Below, piece after piece: positions 18,879 to 27,826 of a stretch of DNA of 64,000 nucleotides. The DNA comes from Litoreibacter janthinus (lineage in GTDB: Bacteria; Pseudomonadota; Alphaproteobacteria; Rhodobacterales; Rhodobacteraceae). The stretch is taken from positions 2,177,751-2,241,750 of the forward strand of contig NZ_FOYO01000001.1 in the NCBI RefSeq assembly GCF_900111945.1, given 5' to 3'. Under the pieces are notes generated by a model. It made no database searches. It had not been told where the DNA came from and saw only the letters and a list, made by a program, of their open reading frames with translations. Every line of letters begins with the position of its first letter. Position 1 is the first letter of the stretch. The position numbers and the translations under genes are program-made.

Positions 18879-20128
18879 TGTTCGACGATGACAGCGTCGG
18901 CGCGCAGCTCTTCAAGGAAGCTGTCTGCATAAGAGGTGATGCGTTGGTTGAACAACTGTTCGCGCACGCGCGCGCGCAGGTCGATCTCCTCGCCGTTTTC
19001 GTCCAACGGCACGTCGACTGTGCGACCGCAGAGCATCAGGTAAACTAGGAACTGCCCGTTTTGACGAGTGAGCGCCGTTGACACCTCGTTGCTGTCCAGC
19101 TTGGCAAGTTCAAGCGCGATATCGCCGGGAACTTCCGCTGCAGGGAGAACGGTGCGTTCGAAATATTCAGGCGGCAGGGTCTTGGCTGGCGCGTAAAGGT
19201 CGTCGCAAGTGTCATATTTTTCCTCAAACGACTTGGCCTGTGCCAGCGTCTCAGTGGTCCGACCCCCTGGGAACAAGACAGTGGCATATTCCAGTGCTTG
19301 GGTTTCAGGCGTGCCAGCTTCGGTTTCCTCAAGGCTACGCAATTGGAAGATGCCGACGGCATTGCCAAGGCTCAGCGGTTCAGACACTTCACCGGGGCCA
19401 AGCGTCAGCACAGCGGCACGGATCTGCGGCGGGACATTGCCCAAAGGCAGCCATTCCAGTCGACCGCCGCTGCCACGGGTCGGAGAGGCGGAGTAGCGTC
19501 GGGCTGCTGCACTGAACGCGCCTTCGGTCTTGAGGGTTTCAGAAAGGCGCTGCGCCAAGGCTTGGTTGCGCTCTGCAACAGGCGGGGCGAGTGGCAGAAT
19601 GATCTCGGCCAACAAAACACGCGCCCCACTGGTCGTGCCTTGCAGCGCAATTGCACGGTCAACTTCGGATTCCGTTACTTGGCTGCGCGGACCAAACCGT
19701 CCCTGCACCATCTCGCGCCATGCCAAACCGGCTGCCACGAAGTCCCGGAAGGTTTCTGCGGAAACGCCAGCTTGACCAATAGCTTTGATAAACTCGTCCG
19801 CGGTCAATTCTGCACGGCCCGCGAATTCTTCCATGCCGGCTTGGACTTGCTCATCGGTCAAAGTGATCCCGGCCCGCCGCGTTTCCATCAGGCGCAGACG
19901 GTCATCGATCAGGCCCTTTCGGGCTTCGGTCTTCGCGTTGCCTGGTGCGCGCAGCACGTTCAGGAACAACTCGCGCTGTTGCAGTTCGTAGTTGGTGATG
20001 ACCAAGTCGTTAACTGTGATAGCGGTTCTAAAAAGCCCTTGCTGCTGCGCCTGTGCGGGGGACAGCAATGCCAAAGCCGCAAGGGTCAGGGCGAAAATTC
20101 GGGTCAGGAGTGCATATTTCGGCGTCAT
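18875..20128 (-). CDS. surA: Periplasmic peptidyl-prolyl isomerase / outer-membrane chaperone SurA
   Basis: Folds outer-membrane proteins in the periplasm. 417 residues with a signal peptide (FALTLAALALLSPAQA). The SurA_N helix region runs from VNDLVITNYELQQRELFL to about 150. A parvulin-type domain follows, recognisable from FSAAARRYSASPTRGSGGRLEWLPLGNVPPQ, and a second half-domain is less conserved. It sits between lptD and pdxA, in line with its client LptD. Confidence 0.9.
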   Translation of the reverse strand: MTPKYALLTRIFALTLAALALLSPAQAQQQGLFRTAITVNDLVITNYELQQRELFLNVLRAPGNAKTEARKGLIDDRLRLMETRRAGITLTDEQVQAGMEEFAGRAELTADEFIKAIGQAGVSAETFRDFVAAGLAWREMVQGRFGPRSQVTESEVDRAIALQGTTSGARVLLAEIILPLAPPVAERNQALAQRLSETLKTEGAFSAAARRYSASPTRGSGGRLEWLPLGNVPPQIRAAVLTLGPGEVSEPLSLGNAVGIFQLRSLEETEAGTPETQALEYATVLFPGGRTTETLAQAKSFEEKYDTCDDLYAPAKTLPPEYFERTVLPAAEVPGDIALELAKLDSNEVSTALTRQNGQFLVYLMLCGRTVDVPLDENGEEIDLRARVREQLFNQRITSYADSFLEELRADAVIVEQ

Positions 20129-20149
20129 CTTGTCTGCTCTGCTCTGTTC

Positions 20150-22306
20150 TTATCCGTTGCACCGTCGGGCGAAGCTTGCTCCGCCGATCCCCCGCGCGCC
20201 GAAGCCCGCGAGTTGGACCGACAGGCTAAGATCCGTCGTTGGCGATACACTAGTCGAAGTCGTGAAGCGGCGCGAGACCGAAAGGTCCATTTTCGCGCAT
20301 TCGTTTTGGTAGCTGATACCCAAGCCCGCTTCGGTGGTGCGGTCGTTGACGAAATCGTAGCGCAGCTCGCTCGACAAAGTCCAATGACGCGACACGCGGT
20401 AAGCTCCTTCGAAGGCCAGCTCTGACGTGTCGGTGGGGCGTCCCTCATTCGTGTCTGCCTCAAGCCACGCAAAAGTTGAGGCGAGTTGGAACTTGTCGGT
20501 CGTCCAGCCCATGCGCATCTCGTTTCGCGCGAAGGAGAACTCGTCATCGAAGATCGCACGGTTTACCAGATCGAACCGTTCCCCGACTTTAAGCTGCGCC
20601 GCCAAAAGCCAATCCGATTTCGATCCCGTCAGTCCGGTCGAGTTGGAGAACTGGTTGAGGTCGTCTTGCCGGATGATGCGACCAACCGTCAGGCCCAGCT
20701 TCCAGCCGGAATGGCTTTCACGGGTATAGGTCAGACCAAGATTGAGGCGATTGCCAAGCTCACGGTTATCCGCGCCGGGAGAGCGAGAAAACTCAAAGAT
20801 ATTAGCCTCGTCAAACTCGACCAGCAGGCTGTCCTCGTTGTCGACCTCGCCACTGACGCTGTTTTTTGACAAAACGAGCTGCACGACCGGTTCAAGCAGG
20901 TGGTTTGCTCGCGCACCCTGGCGCAGCATGGGCCAGCGCCATTCCAAAGCAGCGTAGGGCGTGACTTCGACTGTATCGTCAAAGGCCAAGGTCGCATCGG
21001 GGCGGGGCTGGCGAATCTTGTAGCCGTCTATGAACACGGCACCTTCTGCAGCCAAGATCATCCCGTTGCCGTAAACCCAATCCCTGCGCCATTCCGCCGA
21101 GGTTGTCACACGCACCACGTCGCGCGACAGCCCTGCATTTGTAACATCTGTGTCCGCGCGGCGATAATGGCCGTGCAATTCGGCAGATAGCGTCGCGACA
21201 CCGCCCAACATGGAAGGAGTGAAGCGTTTCACGTAGCTCGCGTCGCCAACCAGAGTTGGTAGCGTGCGGTTATCGTCCCCATCGCGCAAGGATTTGTAAT
21301 GGATCAACTCGGCGCTGACATATTCGTCGCGGCTTGCGCGGTCGACCGAGATGGCACTGTCGAGGATGTCTTTGTCCGAATAATCGTAGAGCAGTAGGTA
21401 GCCTGCGTCAGACGTCAACTCTATATCGAACTTGCCGGTGAACCCGCGACCCAAGGCAAATGTGCCATCAGCAAACAGGTAGCTGCGGGCATCGATATTG
21501 GCAACGTTGTCGTCTGTGAGCGCACCGTTCAATTCAATCTCGCCATTCACAAACTTTTGTCGGTAACGCGCTTCCAGCGTTTTCGCGCCTTTGGAGGTGA
21601 GCCATGGCGTCAATGTCAGGTCGGCATGTTCACCCAATGTGAAGAAGTAGGGCGTGCGCAGACCGACGCCCAAGTCACCGTTCGAACGCAGCTCCGGGAT
21701 CAGAAACCCGTTCGCCCGTTTCACTGTGGGATCGGGCAGGCGCAGATAGGGCGTATAAAATACCGGCACGCCTAGAACGCGTAGCGTCGCCTCGTCAAAA
21801 TAGATCTGGCGCTCTTTCGCATCATGCACCACCCGTTTGGATCGAATTTCCCACAGGGGCACCGGATCGCTCTCGCAGATGTAGCAGCTCGACGCGATGG
21901 TTTTGTAGAATTGCGTATAGCGGCCCTCGCTCCGGTTGATCTCTGCGGCGGCGAGCTGCAACTGACGTGCATAAACAACGCGGGCACTTTTCAGCACACC
22001 GTCCTGTAGATCACCCGACAGCTCTGCAAAATCTGCAACAATCAGCGTGTCGGAAGATTGCTCTGAAATATAGATCGGGCCAGTGACGACCAACCTGTCG
22101 GTCTCGCCGTTATAGGTGATGGATTGCGCGCGCAGCCGGGTTCCATTCTGTAGGATTTCCACATTGCCAGAGGCGCTCAACACCTGTGTGCCGCTGGAAA
22201 AGGCAACGCTGTCGGCCACAAGGCTTGCGGTATCGGCCGCTTGCTGCGCGAAACCGGGCGCGGCAGCGGTCGCAGCCATCAGTAATCCAAACAAGGCCGC
22301 GCGCAT
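20150..22306 (-). CDS. lptD: LPS assembly outer-membrane protein LptD
   Basis: Beta-barrel that inserts lipopolysaccharide into the outer leaflet. Start taken at 22306 (MRAALFGLL), which yields a signal peptide ending at GFAQQ and 718 residues; the longer frame overlaps lptG. The N-terminal OstA/LptA-like domain is about 35-150 (LSASGNVEILQNGTRLRAQSI). The rest is beta-rich with alternating aromatic and polar stretches, as in other alphaproteobacterial LptD proteins. It directly follows lptG by one base, so LPS export genes are co-expressed. Confidence 0.93.
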   Translation of the reverse strand: MRAALFGLLMAATAAAPGFAQQAADTASLVADSVAFSSGTQVLSASGNVEILQNGTRLRAQSITYNGETDRLVVTGPIYISEQSSDTLIVADFAELSGDLQDGVLKSARVVYARQLQLAAAEINRSEGRYTQFYKTIASSCYICESDPVPLWEIRSKRVVHDAKERQIYFDEATLRVLGVPVFYTPYLRLPDPTVKRANGFLIPELRSNGDLGVGLRTPYFFTLGEHADLTLTPWLTSKGAKTLEARYRQKFVNGEIELNGALTDDNVANIDARSYLFADGTFALGRGFTGKFDIELTSDAGYLLLYDYSDKDILDSAISVDRASRDEYVSAELIHYKSLRDGDDNRTLPTLVGDASYVKRFTPSMLGGVATLSAELHGHYRRADTDVTNAGLSRDVVRVTTSAEWRRDWVYGNGMILAAEGAVFIDGYKIRQPRPDATLAFDDTVEVTPYAALEWRWPMLRQGARANHLLEPVVQLVLSKNSVSGEVDNEDSLLVEFDEANIFEFSRSPGADNRELGNRLNLGLTYTRESHSGWKLGLTVGRIIRQDDLNQFSNSTGLTGSKSDWLLAAQLKVGERFDLVNRAIFDDEFSFARNEMRMGWTTDKFQLASTFAWLEADTNEGRPTDTSELAFEGAYRVSRHWTLSSELRYDFVNDRTTEAGLGISYQNECAKMDLSVSRRFTTSTSVSPTTDLSLSVQLAGFGARGIGGASFARRCNG

Positions 22307-22307
22307 G

Positions 22308-23405
22308 TCAGCCGTCCTCCGTATGCAACAATAGGCCCAGTGACAGGAAGATGCCTGCCAAAGGAGGGGCCCATGCAGCAACCAGTATCGGAATTTGACC
22401 GTTCTGGCCAAGCACCTGAGCGAAGTTCCGCAAGAAGAAGATGCCAAAGCCCATCAAAACCGCGAACAGCACCATGAGGCCGGTCCGTCCAAAACGCGTG
22501 TGGCGCATGGTGAAGCCCGCGCCAATCAACACCATTGCGGCCAACAATACTGGATTTGCCAGCTCCATGTTCAGCCACACCCTATGTTGCAGGGCAGAAA
22601 AGCCCGCGCGATCCAACTGTCGGATGAACTTGGGCAACTCCCAGATCGGAATGGAGGACGGGTTCCCAAAGCTGTCCCGAATCTGGTCGCTGGTCAGATC
22701 AGATGGCACATTCAGCTTGGGATGCAGGACGGCTCCGGTTTCAGCATTCTCAAGTTCGGCGAACGTCCAACGCTTGGCCTTCGACAAGACCCATGTTCCG
22801 GGTTCCAAAAGGGCTTCGGCGGCTTCGATCCTGTAGGTGATAGCGCCAGCATTGCTAAAGCCGTAGAAGGTCACCCCGAAAAAGCGCGTTCCATCCAGAT
22901 TGGAGCGTTCGGCGCGGATCACGACTTGCCCCCCCGCACTGGCCTGACGCAGCCAAAGCCCTTCCTCGGAAACAGAACTGATGGACGCGCCGGTATTCGC
23001 ATAGCGTCCTGAGACGACTTCGAACTGCTTCGAAGTAGCGGCAACAATCGGGTTCAGCACCGCGACCCCAAGTGCGCCGAACACCAGCGCGGTGAGCACA
23101 GGGGCCACGAGCGACCGCAAGGCTGATCTGCCCGACGCGCGGGTGACGACCATCTCCGACGTCCGAGCGAGCCCGAGAAAAAGTGTGATCGTCGCCAGCA
23201 CCACCAACAATGGCAACATTCGATACATTGTCGCGGGCGCGTTGAGCAGCGCCAATTGCCCAGCCTCCACGACGCCGACTTGAGCGTTGTCAAAGCGGCG
23301 CATTTGTTCGACCAGATCGATGAGCAGGACGATGCCGAAGAACACGCCGAATACCAGCGTAAAGGACCAGACAAAGCGGCGCGCAAAATAAAGATCTAGC
23401 CTCAT
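22308..23405 (-). CDS. lptG: LPS export ABC transporter permease LptG
   Basis: Inner-membrane half of the LptB2FG extractor. 365 residues from 23405 (MRLDLYFARRF). Six predicted membrane helices in the usual 3+3 pattern around a periplasmic beta-jellyroll; examples are FTLVFGVFFGIVLLIDLVEQM at the start and three helices after NMELANPVLLAAMVLIGAGF. ATGA overlap with lptF. Confidence 0.92.
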   Translation of the reverse strand: MRLDLYFARRFVWSFTLVFGVFFGIVLLIDLVEQMRRFDNAQVGVVEAGQLALLNAPATMYRMLPLLVVLATITLFLGLARTSEMVVTRASGRSALRSLVAPVLTALVFGALGVAVLNPIVAATSKQFEVVSGRYANTGASISSVSEEGLWLRQASAGGQVVIRAERSNLDGTRFFGVTFYGFSNAGAITYRIEAAEALLEPGTWVLSKAKRWTFAELENAETGAVLHPKLNVPSDLTSDQIRDSFGNPSSIPIWELPKFIRQLDRAGFSALQHRVWLNMELANPVLLAAMVLIGAGFTMRHTRFGRTGLMVLFAVLMGFGIFFLRNFAQVLGQNGQIPILVAAWAPPLAGIFLSLGLLLHTEDG

Positions 23406-24529
23406 GCCGGAACCCCTTTGGGCGTACGGCCCCGTCTGCGTCGCAGTGAGGTGGAATAGATCAGCCCTGCCGCGATTGCTCCGCCGAACGCTGGTCCGGC
23501 ATAAGCCAACCAAAAGAGGGCCGCATCCTTACGGGCCGTGTCTTCGGCGACGTTGGAGACCAGTTGGACCAAGATGATCAGCACAACCGCTATCACGACC
23601 TGCCTCCAGACGCCGAAGCGCGAAAAGCCGCCTAGCATCAATGCGGCGAACCCCATCAGCGGCACCACTATGGCCAGCAGAGATTTGGCGAAGCGATCAT
23701 GTGCTTCAAACAGAAAGTCGGGCAGGTCGCCATAAGCCGACGCCAAATCGCCTTCTGACGGGTTCAGCAACACAGGTGTGGAAAATTCGCGAAGGTCACG
23801 CGCACGTGCACCGCCGGAGTTGATCAATGCGCCGATATTGTAGGCGAAATCCTCAAACGCCACTGTCGACAACCGGCCGGTTTCCGGCCGAAAGGTTTGA
23901 GCAAGCCCGTCGCGCATCACCAGACGTGGGCCATCGTCGCCGTTCACAAGAAAGGCCTGTTTGGCCGTGTAAGTCACAACCGCAGCGCGATCACGGCTGT
24001 CTTCAAGGAACAACTCTTCCAGTTCTCCAAGATCGGTGATGTTGCGGATATAGACGGCAATTTCTGAGGTCGGGTGCAGGAACTGCCCCTCTTTGAGAAA
24101 CTGCGCGGTGATATCGCGCGAGATTTCTTGGCTGCGGGACGCCAGTTCGGTGCGGGCGGCAGGCACCAAAACATGCGCCAGAACGGCCACAAGAATGGCG
24201 ACCAAGACCCCGAAATAAATCACAGGCCGCCCGATGCGCAGGGACGACGCCCCAGCTGTTTGAAGCACAACCATTTCTGAATCAGAGCTCAGCCGATTGG
24301 TCACATAGACCGCCGCCACGAAGGCAGAAATCGGCAGAACAATCAAAATGACGTAAGGCAGGGTGAGAAGTGTGAATTCCATGAAGACCAGTGCGGATTG
24401 CCCGTCGCTGATCAACTGGTCAAATAGGCCGATCGCGCGGTTCACCCAGTAGACCGACACCAGCACAAGGGAAAAGAAGCCGAACAGCACCAACAATTGC
24501 GACAGCATATATCTGTCGAATCGTGCCAA
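23402..24529 (-). CDS. lptF: LPS export ABC transporter permease LptF
   Basis: Partner of LptG in the LPS transporter. 375 residues with the conserved opening RYMLSQLLVLFGFFSLVL, the motif LPISAFVAAVYVTNRLSSDSE (coupling to LptB), a periplasmic middle domain and three C-terminal helices, ending in a basic tail (LRRRRGRTPKG). First gene of the lptF-lptG-lptD-surA-pdxA-rsmA operon and divergent from pepA. The LptB ATPase is not in this window. Confidence 0.92.
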   Translation of the reverse strand: MARFDRYMLSQLLVLFGFFSLVLVSVYWVNRAIGLFDQLISDGQSALVFMEFTLLTLPYVILIVLPISAFVAAVYVTNRLSSDSEMVVLQTAGASSLRIGRPVIYFGVLVAILVAVLAHVLVPAARTELASRSQEISRDITAQFLKEGQFLHPTSEIAVYIRNITDLGELEELFLEDSRDRAAVVTYTAKQAFLVNGDDGPRLVMRDGLAQTFRPETGRLSTVAFEDFAYNIGALINSGGARARDLREFSTPVLLNPSEGDLASAYGDLPDFLFEAHDRFAKSLLAIVVPLMGFAALMLGGFSRFGVWRQVVIAVVLIILVQLVSNVAEDTARKDAALFWLAYAGPAFGGAIAAGLIYSTSLRRRRGRTPKGVPA

Positions 24530-24652
24530 GCGCTGTCCTCCTTAGTTGTTGCCCCGTTTTCTAGCGCAAAATCTGGGGGTGGAACAGGGGGTTCTGGTCA
24601 TTGCCTTTCTCCCGCGCTAGCTATGGGGAAACCCTCCAACATAGGCAGACTC

Positions 24653-26125
24653 ATGACCGCTCTGATCCCAGTAGACTTCGCCGCCACCGACATCGACGCC
24701 ATCAAGGATATGGAGGGTCGTCTGGCCATTTTCGTCCCCCCTGCAGGGACGCTCGACACGACGGCGAAAAGGGTCAACCGCCTGACACGTGGTTCGGTCG
24801 CGCGGGCCGTTTCGAGCCCCGCCTTTGAAAAGCTCAAGGACGGGGAGGCCATGGTGCTGTCCTATCCTGTGAACATCCCAGCAGAAGCGGTGATCATTGT
24901 GAAACTTGCCCGCCGCCCATCTGTTGGTGAAGCCCGAAAGGCGGGGGCCACATTGGCCAAGCAGGCGGGAACCTCCAAAGTGACCGCGCTGTGCGGAAAC
25001 CTGCGTCGTGCGCACGAGTTAGCCTACGGAGTGCTTCTGCGTGCCTACGATTATATCGACCAGAAAACGGCTGAGAATACGCCCCATGAAGGCCTGACCG
25101 TCATGGTGAATTCGCCCGAAGAAATGAAGACCGCTTTCGAGGGATTGGACGCGTTGGCTGAAGGCGTGTTCTTCACGCGTGATCTGGTGAACATGCCCGC
25201 CAATGTGCTGACGACGACCGAGTTCGCTAAACAACTTTCGGACCTCAAAAAACTGGGCATGAAGGTCGAAGTGCTTGAGGAAAAAGACCTTGAGAAACTC
25301 GGCATGGGATCGCTTCTGTGTGTCGGTCAAGGGTCAGATAGCCCGTCCAAAGTCGTTGTCATGGAATGGGAAGGTGGCAAGAAGGGCGACCAGCCATTCG
25401 CGTTTGTGGGCAAAGGCGTGGTGTTCGACACGGGCGGCATTTCGCTGAAACCTGCCGCAGGCATGGAAGACATGACCATGGATATGGGCGGCGCAGGTGT
25501 CGTTGCTGGCGTCATGAAAGCGCTGGCGATGCGCAAGGCCAAGGCGAATGTCGTCGGTCTGGTTGGTTTGGTGGAAAACATGCCGTCCGGCAACGCCGTT
25601 CGCCCGGGGGATGTCGTGACATCCATGAAGGGCGACACCATTGAAGTCATAAACACAGACGCCGAAGGCCGTCTGGTTCTGGCCGACGTGCTTTGGTATG
25701 CGCAAGAACGTTTCGCGCCACTGGGCATGATCAACCTCGCCACCCTCACGGGGGCGATCATCATCGGCTTGGGGCATGAAAATGCGGGCGTCTTTTCCAA
25801 CAACGACGCGCTGGCCAATGCGTTCCTGAAAGCTGCCAATGTCGAGGAAGAGGGCGCTTGGCGTATGCCGATGGGCAAGGCTTATGACGACCAATTGAAA
25901 TCACGCATTGCCGATATGAAGAACGTAGGCGGACGCCCTGCAGGTTCCATCACGGCCGCGCAATTCCTGCAACGGTTCGTGAAGCCGGAAACGCCATGGA
26001 TTCACCTCGATATTGCTGGCGTGGCCTCCTTGAAGACCGACTCCGACTTTGCGCCCAAAGGTGCAACCGGTTGGGGCGTTCGGGCGCTTAACCGATTGAT
26101 CATGGATAATTTCGAATGCGAATGA
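24653..26125 (+). CDS. pepA: Leucyl aminopeptidase (M17)
   Basis: Two-metal cytosolic aminopeptidase, 490 residues from the ATG at 24653 (MTALIPVDF). The N-terminal macro-like domain is about 1-160. The catalytic domain has GKGVVFDTGGISLKP, MDMGGAG and the M17 signature NTDAEGRLVL. Upstream in-frame codons to 24497 are ignored because they run into the divergent lptF promoter. It overlaps holC, the usual pepA-holC pair. Confidence 0.95.
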   Translation: MTALIPVDFAATDIDAIKDMEGRLAIFVPPAGTLDTTAKRVNRLTRGSVARAVSSPAFEKLKDGEAMVLSYPVNIPAEAVIIVKLARRPSVGEARKAGATLAKQAGTSKVTALCGNLRRAHELAYGVLLRAYDYIDQKTAENTPHEGLTVMVNSPEEMKTAFEGLDALAEGVFFTRDLVNMPANVLTTTEFAKQLSDLKKLGMKVEVLEEKDLEKLGMGSLLCVGQGSDSPSKVVVMEWEGGKKGDQPFAFVGKGVVFDTGGISLKPAAGMEDMTMDMGGAGVVAGVMKALAMRKAKANVVGLVGLVENMPSGNAVRPGDVVTSMKGDTIEVINTDAEGRLVLADVLWYAQERFAPLGMINLATLTGAIIIGLGHENAGVFSNNDALANAFLKAANVEEEGAWRMPMGKAYDDQLKSRIADMKNVGGRPAGSITAAQFLQRFVKPETPWIHLDIAGVASLKTDSDFAPKGATGWGVRALNRLIMDNFECE

Positions 26126-26586
26126 AAATGGGCGCGGCCTTTTTCTATCACATGACAACGCAGCCTGTGGATGTGACCTTGCCCATGTTGTTGGGCAAGG
26201 CGCGCGGGGCCGGTTGGCGTGTCGTGGTGCGAGGCCGCGACACCGCGCGGCTGGATCATCTTGACGTAAGGCTCTGGGACGCTGACGGGTTTTTGGCGCA
26301 TGGGCGCTCTGGCGGGGCACATGATGCCGACCAGCCCATCCTGCTGACGGATGCAGGTGATGTTCCGAACGGTGCGACCTGTTTGGTCAGCTTAGACGGG
26401 GCAGAGGTTTTGCCGGATGAAGTCACCGGATCAGAACGCACGATGATCCTGTTTGACGGCGGGGACGGCGATGCGGTCATGCGCGCGCGCGAACAGTGGA
26501 AGGCCCTCACCGCGGCGGGGTGTCCGGCGCAATACTGGTCGCAAGAAGGCGGTCGTTGGGAGAAGAAGGCCGAGCATCCGGCATAA
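26116..26586 (+). CDS. holC: DNA polymerase III chi subunit
   Basis: Clamp-loader accessory that bridges to SSB. About 152-156 residues depending on which of three clustered ATG codons (26116, 26122, 26128) is used; the first overlaps the pepA stop by ten bases. Family landmarks: AAFFYHMTTQPVDVTLPMLLGKARGAGWRV at the N terminus, DVRLWDADGFLAHG, and YWSQEGGRWEKKA at the end. Confidence 0.92.
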   Translation: MRMKMGAAFFYHMTTQPVDVTLPMLLGKARGAGWRVVVRGRDTARLDHLDVRLWDADGFLAHGRSGGAHDADQPILLTDAGDVPNGATCLVSLDGAEVLPDEVTGSERTMILFDGGDGDAVMRAREQWKALTAAGCPAQYWSQEGGRWEKKAEHPA

Positions 26587-26596
26587 GTCGCGCGGG

Positions 26597-27175
26597 TTAA
26601 CGCTCCAGAACCAGCTTGCCTCGTTGGATTTCGATACGGTTGAACCGCTCCAGGTAATCCATGCCCAGCAGGGAGTTCGCCAATTCGCCCTCGTTCACAT
26701 AGGCTCGCACACGACCTTCCTGAAATTTGCCAAGTCGGACGTTCTCCAAGGTCACGCGGGCAGTCCTGACTTCCCCGTTTGCAGTAGATGCTCGGCCTCC
26801 GTAGATCAGTGTATCCGTGTCGATCCCGACCTGCGCCGCATCTTCCTGTGACAGCACAACACCGCTGGCACCGGTGTCGACGACAAATTCAATCGGAACC
26901 TCCCCGACATGGAGTGTCAGGTGGTAGTGCCCGTCAGTTCGAACAGGGACTTCGATGCGACCGCCCTCAAAAGTGCTTTGCTGGGGCAGGACTGTTTGGG
27001 ACACGTCGGACCATAAGCCATAAGCGACGATCACGCCGATGAAGATAAAACCCCAAAGTGCTGCCTGTCGTGCCGCTTCGCCCATTCGGGCGCGGTTCGA
27101 AATCAGGAAATACCCCGCGATCACGGAGCCAAGCAGCACAAGGTAGATGAGGCGGGCGGTGTCTTCGCTATCCAT
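26597..27175 (-). CDS. Membrane-anchored clan AA aspartic protease (TIGR02281 type)
   Basis: 192 residues. Two N-terminal membrane helices (LIYLVLLGSVIAGYFLI and AALWGFIFIGVIVAYGLW) precede a single retropepsin-like domain with the catalytic FVVDTGASGVVLS motif near 100-112 and a closing SLLGMDYLERF. Single-lobe enzymes of this type act as dimers. Substrate unknown. Last gene of a minus-strand run with marC and the ABC-F gene. Confidence 0.88.
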   Translation of the reverse strand: MDSEDTARLIYLVLLGSVIAGYFLISNRARMGEAARQAALWGFIFIGVIVAYGLWSDVSQTVLPQQSTFEGGRIEVPVRTDGHYHLTLHVGEVPIEFVVDTGASGVVLSQEDAAQVGIDTDTLIYGGRASTANGEVRTARVTLENVRLGKFQEGRVRAYVNEGELANSLLGMDYLERFNRIEIQRGKLVLER

Positions 27176-27197
27176 AGTGACCTATATAGGGCGCGGA

Positions 27198-27824
27198 TCA
27201 GCCCGCTGCCACCACACCGAATTCGCGCAACCCATCCAGCACGAATTGCACGGACAATGCAGCCAATAGCATCCCCAGCAAACGCGTGACGACTTTAATG
27301 CCCGTGGCACCAAGCGCGCGCTCCATCAGGCCGGACATCAAGAACAAAGAAAAAACGACGGCAATCACTGCAAGCATGACGCCATGCACAGCCAAGACAT
27401 ATGGCCAATCGGCACCGGGCGTGCCGGTCAACAGGATCATCGTGGCCATGGACCCCGGACCGGCGATAAGTGGCGTGGCCAGCGGGAAGATCGAAGGATC
27501 TTCGTCGGGTAGCCCTTCGGCTTGGTCCTCGCGCCGTTGGGTGCGCCGCTCGAACAACATGTCGAGCGCGGTCACAAACAGCAGCACGCCTCCCGAGATG
27601 CGGAACGCGGCCATAGAGATGCCAACGAAATCAAGCAGTGCTTCACCCGCAAGCCCGAACAGCGTCAAAACACCAATGGCAGTCAGGCAAGACCGGATTG
27701 CGATACGAAGCCTGTGCCGAAAGTCCATGCCAGTCGTCAGCGCCACGAACAGGGGCGCGAGGCCGATCGGGTCGATCACCACGAACAGGGTGACAAAGGC
27801 GGTGATGGCGAGGTGAAGTTCCAT
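27198..27824 (-). CDS. MarC family integral membrane protein
   Basis: 208 residues from 27824 (MELHLAITAFVTLFVVIDPIGLAP). Six hydrophobic segments, with the family text DPIGLAPLFVALT at the start and PLATPLIAGPGSMATMILL in the middle. The transport or regulatory role of MarC proteins is unresolved. The stop of the upstream ABC-F gene lies two bases before its start. Confidence 0.88.
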   Translation of the reverse strand: MELHLAITAFVTLFVVIDPIGLAPLFVALTTGMDFRHRLRIAIRSCLTAIGVLTLFGLAGEALLDFVGISMAAFRISGGVLLFVTALDMLFERRTQRREDQAEGLPDEDPSIFPLATPLIAGPGSMATMILLTGTPGADWPYVLAVHGVMLAVIAVVFSLFLMSGLMERALGATGIKVVTRLLGMLLAALSVQFVLDGLREFGVVAAG

Positions 27825-27826
27825 CC